Assembly: GCF_000374925.1 (NCBI RefSeq)
Contig: NZ_KB895549.1
Location: 82,434-146,433 of the forward strand
Direction: 5' to 3'
Origin: Arthrobacter sp. 131MFCol6.1
Lineage (GTDB): Bacteria; Actinomycetota; Actinomycetes; Actinomycetales; Micrococcaceae
Length of the DNA: 64,000 bases
The translations under genes and the position numbers were made by a program. Below the pieces are notes generated by a model. That model saw only the letters and a list, made by a program, of their open reading frames with translations. It searched no databases and was not told the DNA's origin. Below, piece after piece: positions 54,369 to 63,459 of the stretch (positions are counted from its first letter, which is position 1; the number at the start of each line of letters is the position of its first letter).

Positions 54369-54685
54369 ATCCGGCGCGGCCGGTGGGGCCGGCGGTCGGG
54401 GGCTGGCGGCGGCTGCTCCTGTAGACTGAAACTCTTATGGACAGTAAATCTAGGTGCCGGCCTGGGGGCTGTCAGCGGAATACGGAAACCGTTCCCGCGC
54501 AGTCCACCCGCAGAGCCGGCAAACCCCGTTCACGCGCCCATCATTCTCCGGCCGCACGCCATTCCGGAGCTTTCCAGGAAACAGGGTCGGTCGCCGCCGA
54601 CCATCCTCCGCCAGGCAGGGTCTTCCAGCACTTACGTCCCCTGCAGCGGCACGTGCCACGCGCTGCTGCGGAAGCAGGCCGCTAG
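54369..54685 (+). other. 317-nt leader before the CNNM pair, no gene seen
   Basis: No coding frame is convincing. Begins with a likely -10 (TAGACT at about 54422) and a CAG/CTG-rich segment from 54440 (GGACAGTAAATCTAGGTGCC then GGGGGCTGTCAGCGGAA). CTGTC can pair with GACAG. It is long enough for a structured leader, but I recognise no riboswitch class. Confidence 0.3.
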
Positions 54686-56023
54686 ATGGAATGGCTACTC
54701 CTCGCAGCAGGCCTCCTGCTCATCCTCGGCACCGGCTTCTTTGTTGCCGTGGAATTTTCCCTGGTCGCCTTGGACCAGGCCACTGTGCAGCGGGCCGTTG
54801 ACACCGGCGACACCGCCGCCGAGCCTCTGCTCAAATGTCTCAAGTCGCTCTCCACCCAGCTCTCCAGCTGCCAGCTGGGCATCACCATGACAACGCTGCT
54901 GACCGGCTATGTCATGGAACCGTCCGTGGGCAAGCTGCTCGAGGGTCCCCTCACCGCGCTCGGCGTCCCGCCGGCGGCGGCTGCCTCGCTGTCCCTGGTC
55001 CTGGCGATGGCGGTGGCCACCTTGCTCTCCATGGTGATCGGCGAGCTGGTGCCCAAGAACATGGCCATCGCGCTGTCCTTTCCGATCGGCAAGGCCGTGG
55101 CCCGGCCCCAGCTGGTGTTCACCGCCATCTTCAAGCCCGCCATCGTGGTGCTCAACGGCTTCTCCAACAAGGTCCTCAACGTCTTCGGTCTGGAGGCCAA
55201 GGAGGAAATCTCCGGCGCCCGCACCCCGGCCGAGCTGGCCTCGCTTGTGCGCCGCTCCGCGGCCATGGGCACTCTCGACGCCGGAACGGCCAACTTCATC
55301 GCCCGGACCCTGAAGTTCTCCGGGCGGACCGCCGCGGACGTCATGACCCCCCGCATCCGCGTGGAGACCATCGACGCCGACCAGCCGGTCTCGGATATCG
55401 TCGAGGCCGCCAAGCGGACCGGATACTCCCGGTTCCCCGTGATCGGCGAGTCCTCCGATGACATCCGCGGCGTAGTCCACATCAAGAAGGCCATCGCCGT
55501 GCCCGCGGACCGCCGCGCCAAGCTGCAGGCGGGAGCCATCATGACCGATGTGCTCCGGGTCCCCGAAACCATCCACCTGGACGCCCTCCTCGCCGAACTG
55601 CGCGAGGGCAATCTGCAACTGGCCGTCGTCCTGGATGAATACGGCGGAACCGCCGGTATCACCACGCTCGAGGACCTCGTGGAGGAAATCGTCGGGGAAG
55701 TGGCCGATGAGCATGACAAGGTCCGGCCCGGCCTGCTCCAAAGCGCCTCGGGGGACTGGTATTTCCCGGGCCTGCTCCGGCCCGATGAACTCTCCGAACA
55801 GATCCCGGGCTTGACCGTGCCCGACGAGGCTGCCTATGAAACGGTGGGAGGCTACGTCATGAGCCAGCTCGGCCGCATTGCGGCAGTCGGCGACACAGTC
55901 GACGTCGTCGGCGGGACACTCAGCGTGACCCGCATGGACGGCCGCCGGATCGACCGGATCTGTTTCCGGCCCATCCGGGTGTCCGGCGACGGCCAGCCCG
56001 CCAGCCAGGCAGGTGCCGCATGA
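54686..56023 (+). CDS. CNNM/CorC hemolysin-family membrane protein 1
   Basis: 445 aa. N-terminal CNNM domain with four membrane segments (GTGFFVAVEFSLVALD, GELVPKNMAIAL), a CBS pair (VMTPRIRVETIDAD, YSRFPVIG) and a C-terminal CorC_HlyC domain (YGGTAGITTLEDLVEEIVGEV). Likely Mg/Na-linked divalent-cation efflux or regulation. Next gene overlaps by ATGA. Confidence 0.9.
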   Translation: MEWLLLAAGLLLILGTGFFVAVEFSLVALDQATVQRAVDTGDTAAEPLLKCLKSLSTQLSSCQLGITMTTLLTGYVMEPSVGKLLEGPLTALGVPPAAAASLSLVLAMAVATLLSMVIGELVPKNMAIALSFPIGKAVARPQLVFTAIFKPAIVVLNGFSNKVLNVFGLEAKEEISGARTPAELASLVRRSAAMGTLDAGTANFIARTLKFSGRTAADVMTPRIRVETIDADQPVSDIVEAAKRTGYSRFPVIGESSDDIRGVVHIKKAIAVPADRRAKLQAGAIMTDVLRVPETIHLDALLAELREGNLQLAVVLDEYGGTAGITTLEDLVEEIVGEVADEHDKVRPGLLQSASGDWYFPGLLRPDELSEQIPGLTVPDEAAYETVGGYVMSQLGRIAAVGDTVDVVGGTLSVTRMDGRRIDRICFRPIRVSGDGQPASQAGAA

Positions 56024-57084
56024 GCGACTGGGCGGGAATCCTGTGGCTTGCGTTCCTCCTGGTGGGCAACGCCTTCTTCGTGGCAGCCGAATTCGCCGTC
56101 ATGTCGGCCCGCCGCAGCCAGATCGAGCCGCTGGCCGAGGCAGGTTCCAAGCGCGCCCAGACCACGCTGCGGGCGATGGAAAACGTTTCCCTCATGCTCG
56201 CCTGCGCCCAGCTCGGCATCACCGTCTGCTCGCTGCTGATCCTGCAGGTGGCCGAGCCCGCGATCCACCACCTCCTGGCCGTGCCGCTGGAAGCGGTGGG
56301 TGTCCCCATGGAGGTCGCCGACATTGTGGCCTTCGCCGTCGCCCTGCTCTTGGTGACGTTCCTGCACGTCACCTTCGGTGAAATGGTGCCCAAGAACATC
56401 TCCGTGTCCGTCGCGGACAAGGCGGCGCTGCTGCTGGCGCCGCCGCTGATGTTCATCGGGCGGCTCGTCAGACCCGTCATTGCCGCGCTTAACTGGTCCG
56501 CGAACCACATCCTGAAGCTGATGCGGATTGAGCCGAAGGACGAGGTGACCTCCACCTTCACCCTTGAAGAAGTGCAGTCGATCGTGCAGGAATCCACCCG
56601 CCACGGACTCGTGGACGACGACGCCGGACTCATCACCGGAGCGCTCGAGTTTTCCGAACACACCGCGTCCCATGTCATGGTTCCGCTGGGCAAACTCGTC
56701 ATGCTCAAGGCGGCCACCACGCCGGTCGAATTCGAAAAGGCAGTGAGCCGGACCGGGTTCTCGCGGTTTCCGATGCTCGACGACGACGGCATGCTGGCCG
56801 GCTACCTCCACATCAAGGACGTGCTGTCCATCCCGGACGCCGGGTACCACCAGCCAATTGCCGAAAGCCGCATCCGGTCGCTGGCGAACCTCGCCATGGA
56901 CGACGAAATTGAGCAGGCCATGTCCGTCATGCAGCGCACGGGCTCGCACTTGGCCCGCGTGATCGGACCCGACGGGCTGACCCAGGGAGTGCTGTTCCTC
57001 GAAGACGTGATCGAGCAGCTCGTCGGCGAAATCCGGGACGCGACGCAGGCCACCGGCTACCGCAGGCTGGGCCAAGACCAGTAG
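56020..57084 (+). CDS. CNNM/CorC hemolysin-family membrane protein 2
   Basis: 354 aa. CNNM domain (NAFFVAAEFAVMSARRSQIE, GEMVPKNISVSVAD) and a CBS pair (FSRFPMLDDDGMLAG, THLARVIGPDGL-like end); the CorC_HlyC domain of the first paralogue is missing. Start overlaps the stop of the first copy, suggesting a heteromeric transporter. Confidence 0.88.
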   Translation: MSDWAGILWLAFLLVGNAFFVAAEFAVMSARRSQIEPLAEAGSKRAQTTLRAMENVSLMLACAQLGITVCSLLILQVAEPAIHHLLAVPLEAVGVPMEVADIVAFAVALLLVTFLHVTFGEMVPKNISVSVADKAALLLAPPLMFIGRLVRPVIAALNWSANHILKLMRIEPKDEVTSTFTLEEVQSIVQESTRHGLVDDDAGLITGALEFSEHTASHVMVPLGKLVMLKAATTPVEFEKAVSRTGFSRFPMLDDDGMLAGYLHIKDVLSIPDAGYHQPIAESRIRSLANLAMDDEIEQAMSVMQRTGSHLARVIGPDGLTQGVLFLEDVIEQLVGEIRDATQATGYRRLGQDQ

Positions 57085-57153
57085 CGGGCACCCAGTAACG
57101 GACGGCCCAGTAGCAGACAGCCCCGTAACGGACAGGTGGCAGTACGGCACGAC

Positions 57154-57194
57154 GTGTATCCCTAAATAGGAATGATTCCTATTTAGGGATACAC
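57154..57194. promoter_or_regulatory. 41-bp perfect palindrome upstream of zinc ABC operon
   Basis: 20-nt arms (57154-57173 and 57175-57194) are exact complements around one G, beginning GTGTATCCCTAAATAGG and centred on GGAATGATTCC, a Zur/Fur-like core. It is 52 nt before znuA and probably the Zur operator covering the promoter. Confidence 0.7.
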
Positions 57195-57245
57195 TCGGGC
57201 TGTTGCTATTGCTCCTGATTCTCAATAACAGATCCGAGGTTTCCC

Positions 57246-58205
57246 GTGCGTCGTCCCGTTGCCCGAGCCATGCTGGCTGGTCTTGCCGGCTTAGGCCTCC
57301 TGCTGACCGCGTGCAGTCCGACGGCGGGCAGCTCGCGGGGGACCGCCGGCGACGGCCTGATCGACGTCGTCGCTTCCACCAGCGTTTACGGCGACATCGT
57401 CGCCAGCATCGGCGGCGACAAGGTCCGGGTCAGTTCGATCATCAGCCGCACCAGCCAGGACCCGCACTCGTACGAGGCCACCACGCAGGACAAGCTGGCC
57501 GTCTCCAAGGCCGAGCTCGTAGTGGAGAACGGCGGGGGGTACGACGCCTTCATCGACACGCTGGCAACCGACACCGGGCTGGAGCCCGGCAACATCATCA
57601 ACGCCGTGGACGCCTCGGGCCTGGCCACCGAAAGCCCGGCGGCGGCGAGCCCCGACTCCGCCGGCCATACCCACGAGCACACCGGGCTGAACGAACACGT
57701 CTGGTACAGCCTGCCGGCCATGTCCCGACTCGCGGACGCCGTCGCCGACAAGCTGGGCTCGCTGGAACCGGGTTCGGCGCAGACGTTCCGGACCAACGCA
57801 GCGGCCTTCAAGGACTCGCTCGGCACCCTGGAAACCAGGCTCGCCGCCATCAAATCCTCGGCGGGCCACGTGCCCGTGGCCGTCACCGAGCCCGTACCGC
57901 TGTATCTGCTCGAGGACGCCGGACTGGAGAACGAGACCCCGGCCGAGTACACGGCGGCGATCGAGGAAGATGCCGATGTCCCGCCAGCCGTGCTCAAAGC
58001 CGCTGTCGAGCTCGTGGCATCCCGCGGCGTCCGGCTGCTGGCCTACAATACCCAGACCGAGGGACCGCAGACTCTGGCGCTGAAAAAGGCCGCCCAGACC
58101 GCCGGCGTCCCGGTCGTCAACTTCAGCGAAACCCTCCCGGACGGCCAGTCCTACCTGCAGTGGATGACCGGGAACGTGGAGAGCATCGGCAAGGCCCTAG
58201 GATGA
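57246..58205 (+). CDS. znuA: Zinc-binding lipoprotein of ABC uptake system
   Basis: 319 aa from GTG 57246. Lipobox LLTACSP, cluster A-I SBP fold (VVASTSVYGDIVASIGGD, SQDPHSYEATTQDKLAVSKAELVVENGGGYD), His-rich loop GHTHEHTGLNEHVWY with the metal ligands. The end TQTEGPQT...ETLPDG is a typical ZnuA tail. Mn is possible, but Zur context favours zinc. Confidence 0.9.
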   Translation: MRRPVARAMLAGLAGLGLLLTACSPTAGSSRGTAGDGLIDVVASTSVYGDIVASIGGDKVRVSSIISRTSQDPHSYEATTQDKLAVSKAELVVENGGGYDAFIDTLATDTGLEPGNIINAVDASGLATESPAAASPDSAGHTHEHTGLNEHVWYSLPAMSRLADAVADKLGSLEPGSAQTFRTNAAAFKDSLGTLETRLAAIKSSAGHVPVAVTEPVPLYLLEDAGLENETPAEYTAAIEEDADVPPAVLKAAVELVASRGVRLLAYNTQTEGPQTLALKKAAQTAGVPVVNFSETLPDGQSYLQWMTGNVESIGKALG

Positions 58206-58254
58206 TCGCAACAGCGGGAGCAGCAGTCTCCGCGGAAAATCGAGGAAACCGCAT

Positions 58255-59070
58255 TTGACACCGGTAGTGAGCCTCCGCAGCGCCTCCCTGGCGTTCGGCC
58301 AACGGACTCTCTGGGAGGGCCTGGACCTGGACATCAATCCGGGTGAATTCTTTGCCGTGCTCGGTCCTAACGGCAGCGGCAAAACAACCTTCCTGAAAGT
58401 CCTGCTGGGACTGCAGGAACTGACCACGGGAACGGCTGTGCTCGCCGGCCAGCCCGTTGAGCGGGGAAGCCGCCGGATCGGCTACGTGCCCCAGCAGAAA
58501 TCATTCGACCCCGATACGCCCCTGCGCGCCCGCGACCTCGTGGCCCTCGGCGTCGACGGCCACCGCTGGGGCATCCGCCTCGGCGGCGCCAAGGTGAACC
58601 GGAAGGTCGACGAACTCCTGGAGCTCGTGGGCGCCACCGACTACGCGAAGGTGCCGGTGGGGCAGCTGTCCGGCGGTGAGCAGCAGCGCCTGCGCGTGGC
58701 CCAGGCCCTCGCGACCGATCCCAAGGTGCTGCTGTGCGATGAGCCGTTGCTCTCCCTTGACCTTCAGCACCAGCAGGGCGTCAGCGCGCTGATCAACAAG
58801 CAGTGCCGTGAGGCCGACAGCGCCGTGGTGTTCGTGACCCACGAGATCAACCCGATCATGGACTACGTGGACCGGGTCCTGTACCTGGCCGGCGGAAAGT
58901 TCCGGGTGGGCACACCCGCAGAGGTCATGACCACCGAGGTGCTCTCCGATTTGTACGACAGCCGTGTTGAAGTCATCCAGGCCAACGGCCGGCTGATCGT
59001 CGTGGGGCTGCCGGATGCCGCGACGCACCACCATCTGGACGCGCACTCAGTCGCGGGCGAGGTGGGCTAA
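58255..59070 (+). CDS. znuC: Zinc ABC transporter ATP-binding protein
   Basis: 271 aa from TTG 58255 (GAGGAAAC ahead; GTG 58267 possible). Walker A GPNGSGKTT, Q-loop YVPQQKSF, signature LSGGEQQR, Walker B LLCDEPLLSLD, H-loop VTHEIN. The permease starts directly after the stop. Confidence 0.93.
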   Translation: MTPVVSLRSASLAFGQRTLWEGLDLDINPGEFFAVLGPNGSGKTTFLKVLLGLQELTTGTAVLAGQPVERGSRRIGYVPQQKSFDPDTPLRARDLVALGVDGHRWGIRLGGAKVNRKVDELLELVGATDYAKVPVGQLSGGEQQRLRVAQALATDPKVLLCDEPLLSLDLQHQQGVSALINKQCREADSAVVFVTHEINPIMDYVDRVLYLAGGKFRVGTPAEVMTTEVLSDLYDSRVEVIQANGRLIVVGLPDAATHHHLDAHSVAGEVG

Positions 59071-59958
59071 GTGGATCTGGGCGACCTGCTGCACTCAATC
59101 TTCAACTTCGAAAACTACGGCGAGCTGCTGGTCCTGGTGCAGAACTCCATCTGGGCCGGCGCCGTCCTCGGGCTGCTCGGCGGAATCATGGGCACCTTCG
59201 TGATGAAACGCGACCTCGCCTTCGCTGTCCACGGAATCTCCGAGCTCTCCTTTGCCGGTGCGGCGTTCGCGCTGCTGATCGGCGCGGACATCATTCTCGG
59301 TTCGCTGGCAGGATCGGTGCTGGCAGCCCTGGTGCTGGGCGTGATGGGTGTCCGCGCACGGGACAAGAACTCGATCATCGGCGTCATCATGCCTTTCGGG
59401 CTTGGCCTGGGCATCCTCTTCCTGTCCCTGTACGAGGGCCGGGCGGCCAACAAATTTGGCCTGCTCACCGGCCAGATCGTGTCGGTCGGAACCGTCCAGC
59501 TGCAGGTCCTGGCGGTCGCCGCCGTCGTGGTGATGCTGGCGCTGGCCGCCATCTGGCGGCCGTTGACCTTTGCCAGTGTCGACCCCGACGTCGCCACCGC
59601 CCGGGGCGTGCCGGTGCGGGCCCTTTCCCTGGGTTTCATGGTGCTGCTGGGGATCAGCGTGGCGTTGTCCATCCAGATTGTGGGCGCCCTGCTGGTCCTG
59701 GCCCTGCTGATCACGCCCGCGGCCGCCGCCATGCGCGTCACGTCCTCGCCCCGGCTGGTGGTCACCCTGAGCATCGTCTTTGCGATGACGGCGACCGTCG
59801 GAGGCATCCTGCTGGCCCTCGGCGGCCGGCTGCCGATCAGCCCCTATGTGACCACGTTGTCCTTCCTGATCTACGTGGCCTGCCGGATGATCGGCGGCGC
59901 ACGGGCCAGGCGCGGGCTCAACGGCCGGGTGGTGCGGAGCGCGACAGCCGCGGCCTAA
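59071..59958 (+). CDS. znuB: Zinc ABC transporter permease
   Basis: 295 aa from GTG 59071. Eight to nine membrane segments of the ABC-3 family (GILGLLGGIMGTFVMKRDLAFAVHG-like start, GVMGVRARDKNSIIGVIMPFGLGLGIL, SFMVLLGISVALSIQIVGALLVLALLITPAAAA). Third gene of znuACB. Confidence 0.93.
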   Translation: MDLGDLLHSIFNFENYGELLVLVQNSIWAGAVLGLLGGIMGTFVMKRDLAFAVHGISELSFAGAAFALLIGADIILGSLAGSVLAALVLGVMGVRARDKNSIIGVIMPFGLGLGILFLSLYEGRAANKFGLLTGQIVSVGTVQLQVLAVAAVVVMLALAAIWRPLTFASVDPDVATARGVPVRALSLGFMVLLGISVALSIQIVGALLVLALLITPAAAAMRVTSSPRLVVTLSIVFAMTATVGGILLALGGRLPISPYVTTLSFLIYVACRMIGGARARRGLNGRVVRSATAAA

Positions 59959-60008
59959 ACGCTCTCGCGCCGCTGCGGCGGAATTTCCCCAGGTCTGCCG
60001 GCGGCCGC

Positions 60009-60033
60009 CGGCGGGTCCCTGCGACCCGCCGGT
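60009..60033. terminator. Convergent terminator between znuB and zur
   Basis: CCGGCGGGTC / GACCCGCCGG stem with a 5-nt loop in the 120-nt space between the two converging genes. Confidence 0.55.
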
Positions 60034-60081
60034 GAATTCCGGGGTCACGAGGTCAAAGGTGGGGAATTTCGGCAGCTTCGG

Positions 60082-60543
60082 CTATCGGCCGGGCTGGCTG
60101 GCCGTGCATTCGGGGCACAGGCCAAAGATTTCCACGGTGTGCTCCACTGCGGTGAAGCCGTGTTCATTCGCGATCCGCGCAGCCCAGGCCTCGACAGCCG
60201 GGGCTTCCACTTCCACGGCCTTGCCGCAGTTCCGGCACAGCAGATGGTGGTGGTGGCCGGTGACGGCGCAGCGCCGGTACACCGCTTCGCCGTCGGCGTT
60301 GCGCAGGACATCCACCAGCCCGTCGTCGGCGAGGGACTGCAGGATCCGATAGGAGGTGGCGAGGGAAACTGCGCTGCCTCGCTCCTGGAGGATGCGGTGC
60401 AGTTCCTGGGTGCTGACGAAGTCCGCCAGGTCGTCCAGCGCTGCGCTGACGGCGAGTCGCTGCTTGGTGACGCGCTGTTCCTTGCCCTGAACGGGTGCCG
60501 GGGCCGGAGTCCGGCTGCTGCCGGTGGTGGCGCCTTGGGACAT
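60082..60543 (-). CDS. zur: Fur-family zinc uptake regulator Zur
   Basis: 153 aa from ATG 60543. Fur domain: VTKQRLAVSAALDDLADFVSTQELHRILQERGSAVSLATSYRILQSLADDGLVDVL, metal sites HHHHLLC and CRNCGK...CPEC (structural zinc). Next to the zinc transporter; probably binds the 41-bp palindrome. An upstream in-frame TTG (about 60603) is possible. Confidence 0.9.
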   Translation of the reverse strand: MSQGATTGSSRTPAPAPVQGKEQRVTKQRLAVSAALDDLADFVSTQELHRILQERGSAVSLATSYRILQSLADDGLVDVLRNADGEAVYRRCAVTGHHHHLLCRNCGKAVEVEAPAVEAWAARIANEHGFTAVEHTVEIFGLCPECTASQPGR

Positions 60544-60657
60544 CGTGGAACTCGCTTCGTCAAAGAATTCGCGGGTGGGACTGGCTGGGGTGGCAATGTC
60601 CAAGATTACCAGCAGGGGTCCGTGGACACTGTGACGGCTGGTGCCTAGGCTGGCCGG

Positions 60658-61314
60658 ATGAAGCTGACCAAATTTACTCACGCCTGTGTCCGTCTCGAGC
60701 AGGACGGCCGGGTGCTGGTGTTCGATCCGGGCACTTTTTCGGAGACGGACCAGGCCCTCGCCGGAGCGCACGCCGTGCTCATCACCCACGAGCACGCTGA
60801 CCATGTGGACGTCGACGCCGTCGCCGCGGCCTTGCAGTCGAACACCGCCCTTGAGCTTTTCGCCCCGGAGGCGGTGGCCGAGACGCTCCGCGGCAAGGCG
60901 CCCGACGCCGGAAGCCGCATCCATGCGGCGGCCGCTGGTGAGGAATTTGAAACTTCGGGCTTCGCGGTCAGGACCTTTGGCGGCCAGCACGCCCTCATCC
61001 ATCCGCAGATCCCCGTGGTGGCCAACGTCGGCTACCTCGTCGACGGCAACGTCTATCATCCGGGGGACTCCTTCGCGATTCCCGACGGCGTCGACGTGAA
61101 GACGCTGCTTGTACCCATCCATGCACCGTGGAACAAGGTGGGCGAAGTGGTGGACTTTGTCATCGGTGTCCGCGCACCACGGGCCTTCCCGATCCACGAC
61201 GCGCTCCTGAACGAGCTGGGCCGCGGCCTGGTGGAGGGACACGTGACCCGGATCGGCGCCAAGTACGGCACCGAGTACCGGCACCTCTCCAGCGGCGATT
61301 CAGCGGAGGTTTAG
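60658..61314 (+). CDS. MBL-fold metal-dependent hydrolase
   Basis: 218 aa. ITHEHADHVD carries the HxHxDH zinc motif; further His in GGQHALIHP and PIHAPW. UlaG-like small MBL protein. Substrate unknown. Divergent to zur across 114 nt. Confidence 0.88.
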   Translation: MKLTKFTHACVRLEQDGRVLVFDPGTFSETDQALAGAHAVLITHEHADHVDVDAVAAALQSNTALELFAPEAVAETLRGKAPDAGSRIHAAAAGEEFETSGFAVRTFGGQHALIHPQIPVVANVGYLVDGNVYHPGDSFAIPDGVDVKTLLVPIHAPWNKVGEVVDFVIGVRAPRAFPIHDALLNELGRGLVEGHVTRIGAKYGTEYRHLSSGDSAEV

Positions 61315-61363
61315 CCTCCGCGGACGCGGAGCGGCGCGGGCTGCCTGGCGGCTGGCTGGCGGC

Positions 61364-62467
61364 TTAGGCCGGCCAGGCGCCGGTACGGAAGAACTCGCGC
61401 AGCACGGCCTCGTGGGGCTCCGGATCCAGGCCTTGGGCGTCCAGCCACTCGGGATTGTAGTAGTTCCCGGCGTAGCGGTCCCCGGCGTCGCACATCAGCG
61501 TCACAACACTGCCCCTGCGGCCCTCTGCGATCATCCCGGCGATGAGCTGCCACGCACCCCAGAGGTTGGTCCCCGTGGACGGGCCCGCGTGCAGACCGGC
61601 ATGGTTCCTCAAATGCCGCATGGCCGCCACCGATGCGGCGTCAGGAACCTGGATCATGTGATCGATCACGGCGGGCACAAAACTCGGCTCCATCCGCGGC
61701 CGGCCGATGCCCTCGATGCGGGAGGGCAATCCCGCCGCGGGTGCGGCGGCGGCTGTCCCGCCGTCGGGCCGGCTGTTCCGCCAACCCGGATAGAACGCGG
61801 AATTTTCCGGGTCGACGACGGCGAGGCCCGTCTCGTAGCGGTGGTACCGCAGGTACCGGCCAATCGTGGCGCTGGTTCCGCCAGTGCCGGCCCCGACCAC
61901 CACCCAGCGGGGGACCGGGTGCTCCTCCAGCGCCAGCTGGCCGAAGATCGATTCGGCGATGTTGTTGTTCCCGCGCCAGTCCGTGGCCCGTTCGGCGTAC
62001 GTGAATTGGTCCATGTAGTGCCCGCCCGTGCTGCGGGCCAGGTCCGCGGCGGCCTCGTAGACCTCTGAGGCGTGGTCCACCAGGTGGCACGAGCCGCCGA
62101 ACTGTTCTATCAGGGCGATCTTCTCGCGGCTGGTGGTCCGGGTCATCACGGCGATGAAGGGCAGCCCCAGCAGCTGCGCAAAATAGGCTTCCGAGACGGC
62201 GGTGCTGCCGCTGGATGCCTCGACGATCGTGGTGCCTTCGCGGATCCAGCCGTTGACGAGGCCGAAAAGGAACAGCGACCGCGCCAGCCGGTGCTTGAGG
62301 CTGCCGGTGCGGTGGGTGGATTCGTCCTTCAGGTACAGCTGCACGCCCCAGTGCTCCGGGAGCGGTACCGAATACAGGTGGGTGTCGGCAGAGCGGTTGT
62401 TTTCGGCATTGATCCGGCGGACGGCTTCATCGGCCCAGGCCCGGTCCTGCTGGTGCGTGGTGTTCAC
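61364..62467 (-). CDS. cds1: PLP-dependent cysteine desulfhydrase-like enzyme (Cds1)
   Basis: 367 aa from GTG 62467. Fold type II: Schiff-base Lys in [11 protein letters not shown], phosphate/Asn loop [12 protein letters not shown], glycine loop [15 protein letters not shown]. Close in pattern to mycobacterial Cds1 (L-cysteine to H2S, pyruvate and ammonia); a cystathionine/cysteine synthase role is possible. A sulfurtransferase lies divergently. Confidence 0.85.
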   Translation of the reverse strand: MNTTHQQDRAWADEAVRRINAENNRSADTHLYSVPLPEHWGVQLYLKDESTHRTGSLKHRLARSLFLFGLVNGWIREGTTIVEASSGSTAVSEAYFAQLLGLPFIAVMTRTTSREKIALIEQFGGSCHLVDHASEVYEAAADLARSTGGHYMDQFTYAERATDWRGNNNIAESIFGQLALEEHPVPRWVVVGAGTGGTSATIGRYLRYHRYETGLAVVDPENSAFYPGWRNSRPDGGTAAAAPAAGLPSRIEGIGRPRMEPSFVPAVIDHMIQVPDAASVAAMRHLRNHAGLHAGPSTGTNLWGAWQLIAGMIAEGRRGSVVTLMCDAGDRYAGNYYNPEWLDAQGLDPEPHEAVLREFFRTGAWPA

Positions 62468-62515
62468 CGCTACAGCCTACCGGGGGCGGCGGGACGCCAA
62501 AGATAGAGTGGGGAA

Positions 62516-63388
62516 ATGGACACCCTTCTCAATGCTGCTGCCCTGAAGAACCGGATGGACCGCGCCGTCGAAACCGGCCGGCGCACAGTGCTCCTCGACG
62601 TTCGCTGGGCGCTGGGGGACCCCCACGGTCACGACCACTACCTGCGCGGACACATCCCAGGAGCCGTCTTCGTGGACCTCGCCACCGAACTCGCCGGACC
62701 GGCGGAACCGCGACGCGGAAGGCATCCGTTGCCGCCGCCTGAGCAGTTCCAGGAGTCCGCGCGCCGCTGGGGCATCAACGACGGCGATGCGGTCGTAGCG
62801 TATGACGACAGCGGCAACATGGCCGCGGCCCGGCTGTGGTGGATGCTGCGCAGCGCCGGCTTCAGTTCCGTGTACCTGCTCGACGGCGGCCTGGCCGCCT
62901 GGCGGGCCGCCGGGTTCGAAGTGGCGGCGGGACCCGAACAGCCGGCACCCGGAAACGTCACCCTGTCCGACGGCGCCATGCCCGCGATCGACGCCGGACA
63001 GGCCGCCACCTGGGGCCGGCGGGGGCTGCTGTTGGACGCCCGGGCGGGGGAGCGGTACCGCGGGGAAATCGAGCCCGTGGATCCCCGCGCCGGCCATATT
63101 CCCGGGGCCGTCAGTGCCCCGACCACCGGGAACCTGGACGCGGACGGGCGCTTCCTGGCCCCGGCAGAGCTGCGGGAGCGCTTCGAGCAGCTCGGTTACC
63201 GGGACGGTGTCCCGACTGCCGTGTACTGCGGATCCGGAGTGACGGCGGCCCATGAAATCGCCGCCCTCGAGATTGCCGGCTTTTCCGCTGCCCTCTACCC
63301 GGGGTCGTTTTCGGAGTGGTGCCACGCTGCATCGAACGATGTTGTCACCGGGCCGGAACCGTACGGCGAGCAGACGGCTTCACACTAA
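62516..63388 (+). CDS. sseA: Two-domain sulfurtransferase (rhodanese/MST)
   Basis: 290 aa. Two rhodanese domains: VLLDVRWALG...HIPGAVFVDL first, LLLDARAGERYRG...AGHIPGAVSAP second, with the active Cys in AVYCGSGVTAAHE (CGSGVT typical of 3-mercaptopyruvate sulfurtransferase). Divergent from cds1 with 48 nt between. Confidence 0.92.
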   Translation: MDTLLNAAALKNRMDRAVETGRRTVLLDVRWALGDPHGHDHYLRGHIPGAVFVDLATELAGPAEPRRGRHPLPPPEQFQESARRWGINDGDAVVAYDDSGNMAAARLWWMLRSAGFSSVYLLDGGLAAWRAAGFEVAAGPEQPAPGNVTLSDGAMPAIDAGQAATWGRRGLLLDARAGERYRGEIEPVDPRAGHIPGAVSAPTTGNLDADGRFLAPAELRERFEQLGYRDGVPTAVYCGSGVTAAHEIAALEIAGFSAALYPGSFSEWCHAASNDVVTGPEPYGEQTASH

Positions 63389-63459
63389 CGCCAGCAGGAG
63401 CGCCGGACGGCCGCGCAGACAGTCAGAGCGCCTCCCGTTCCACGGGCAGCCAATGATTC

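Noticed and set aside
54695..57225. Long minus-strand frames opposite the CNNM genes
   Set aside because: Composition is His/Gly/Asp shadow and the plus-strand CBS/CNNM domains are unambiguous.
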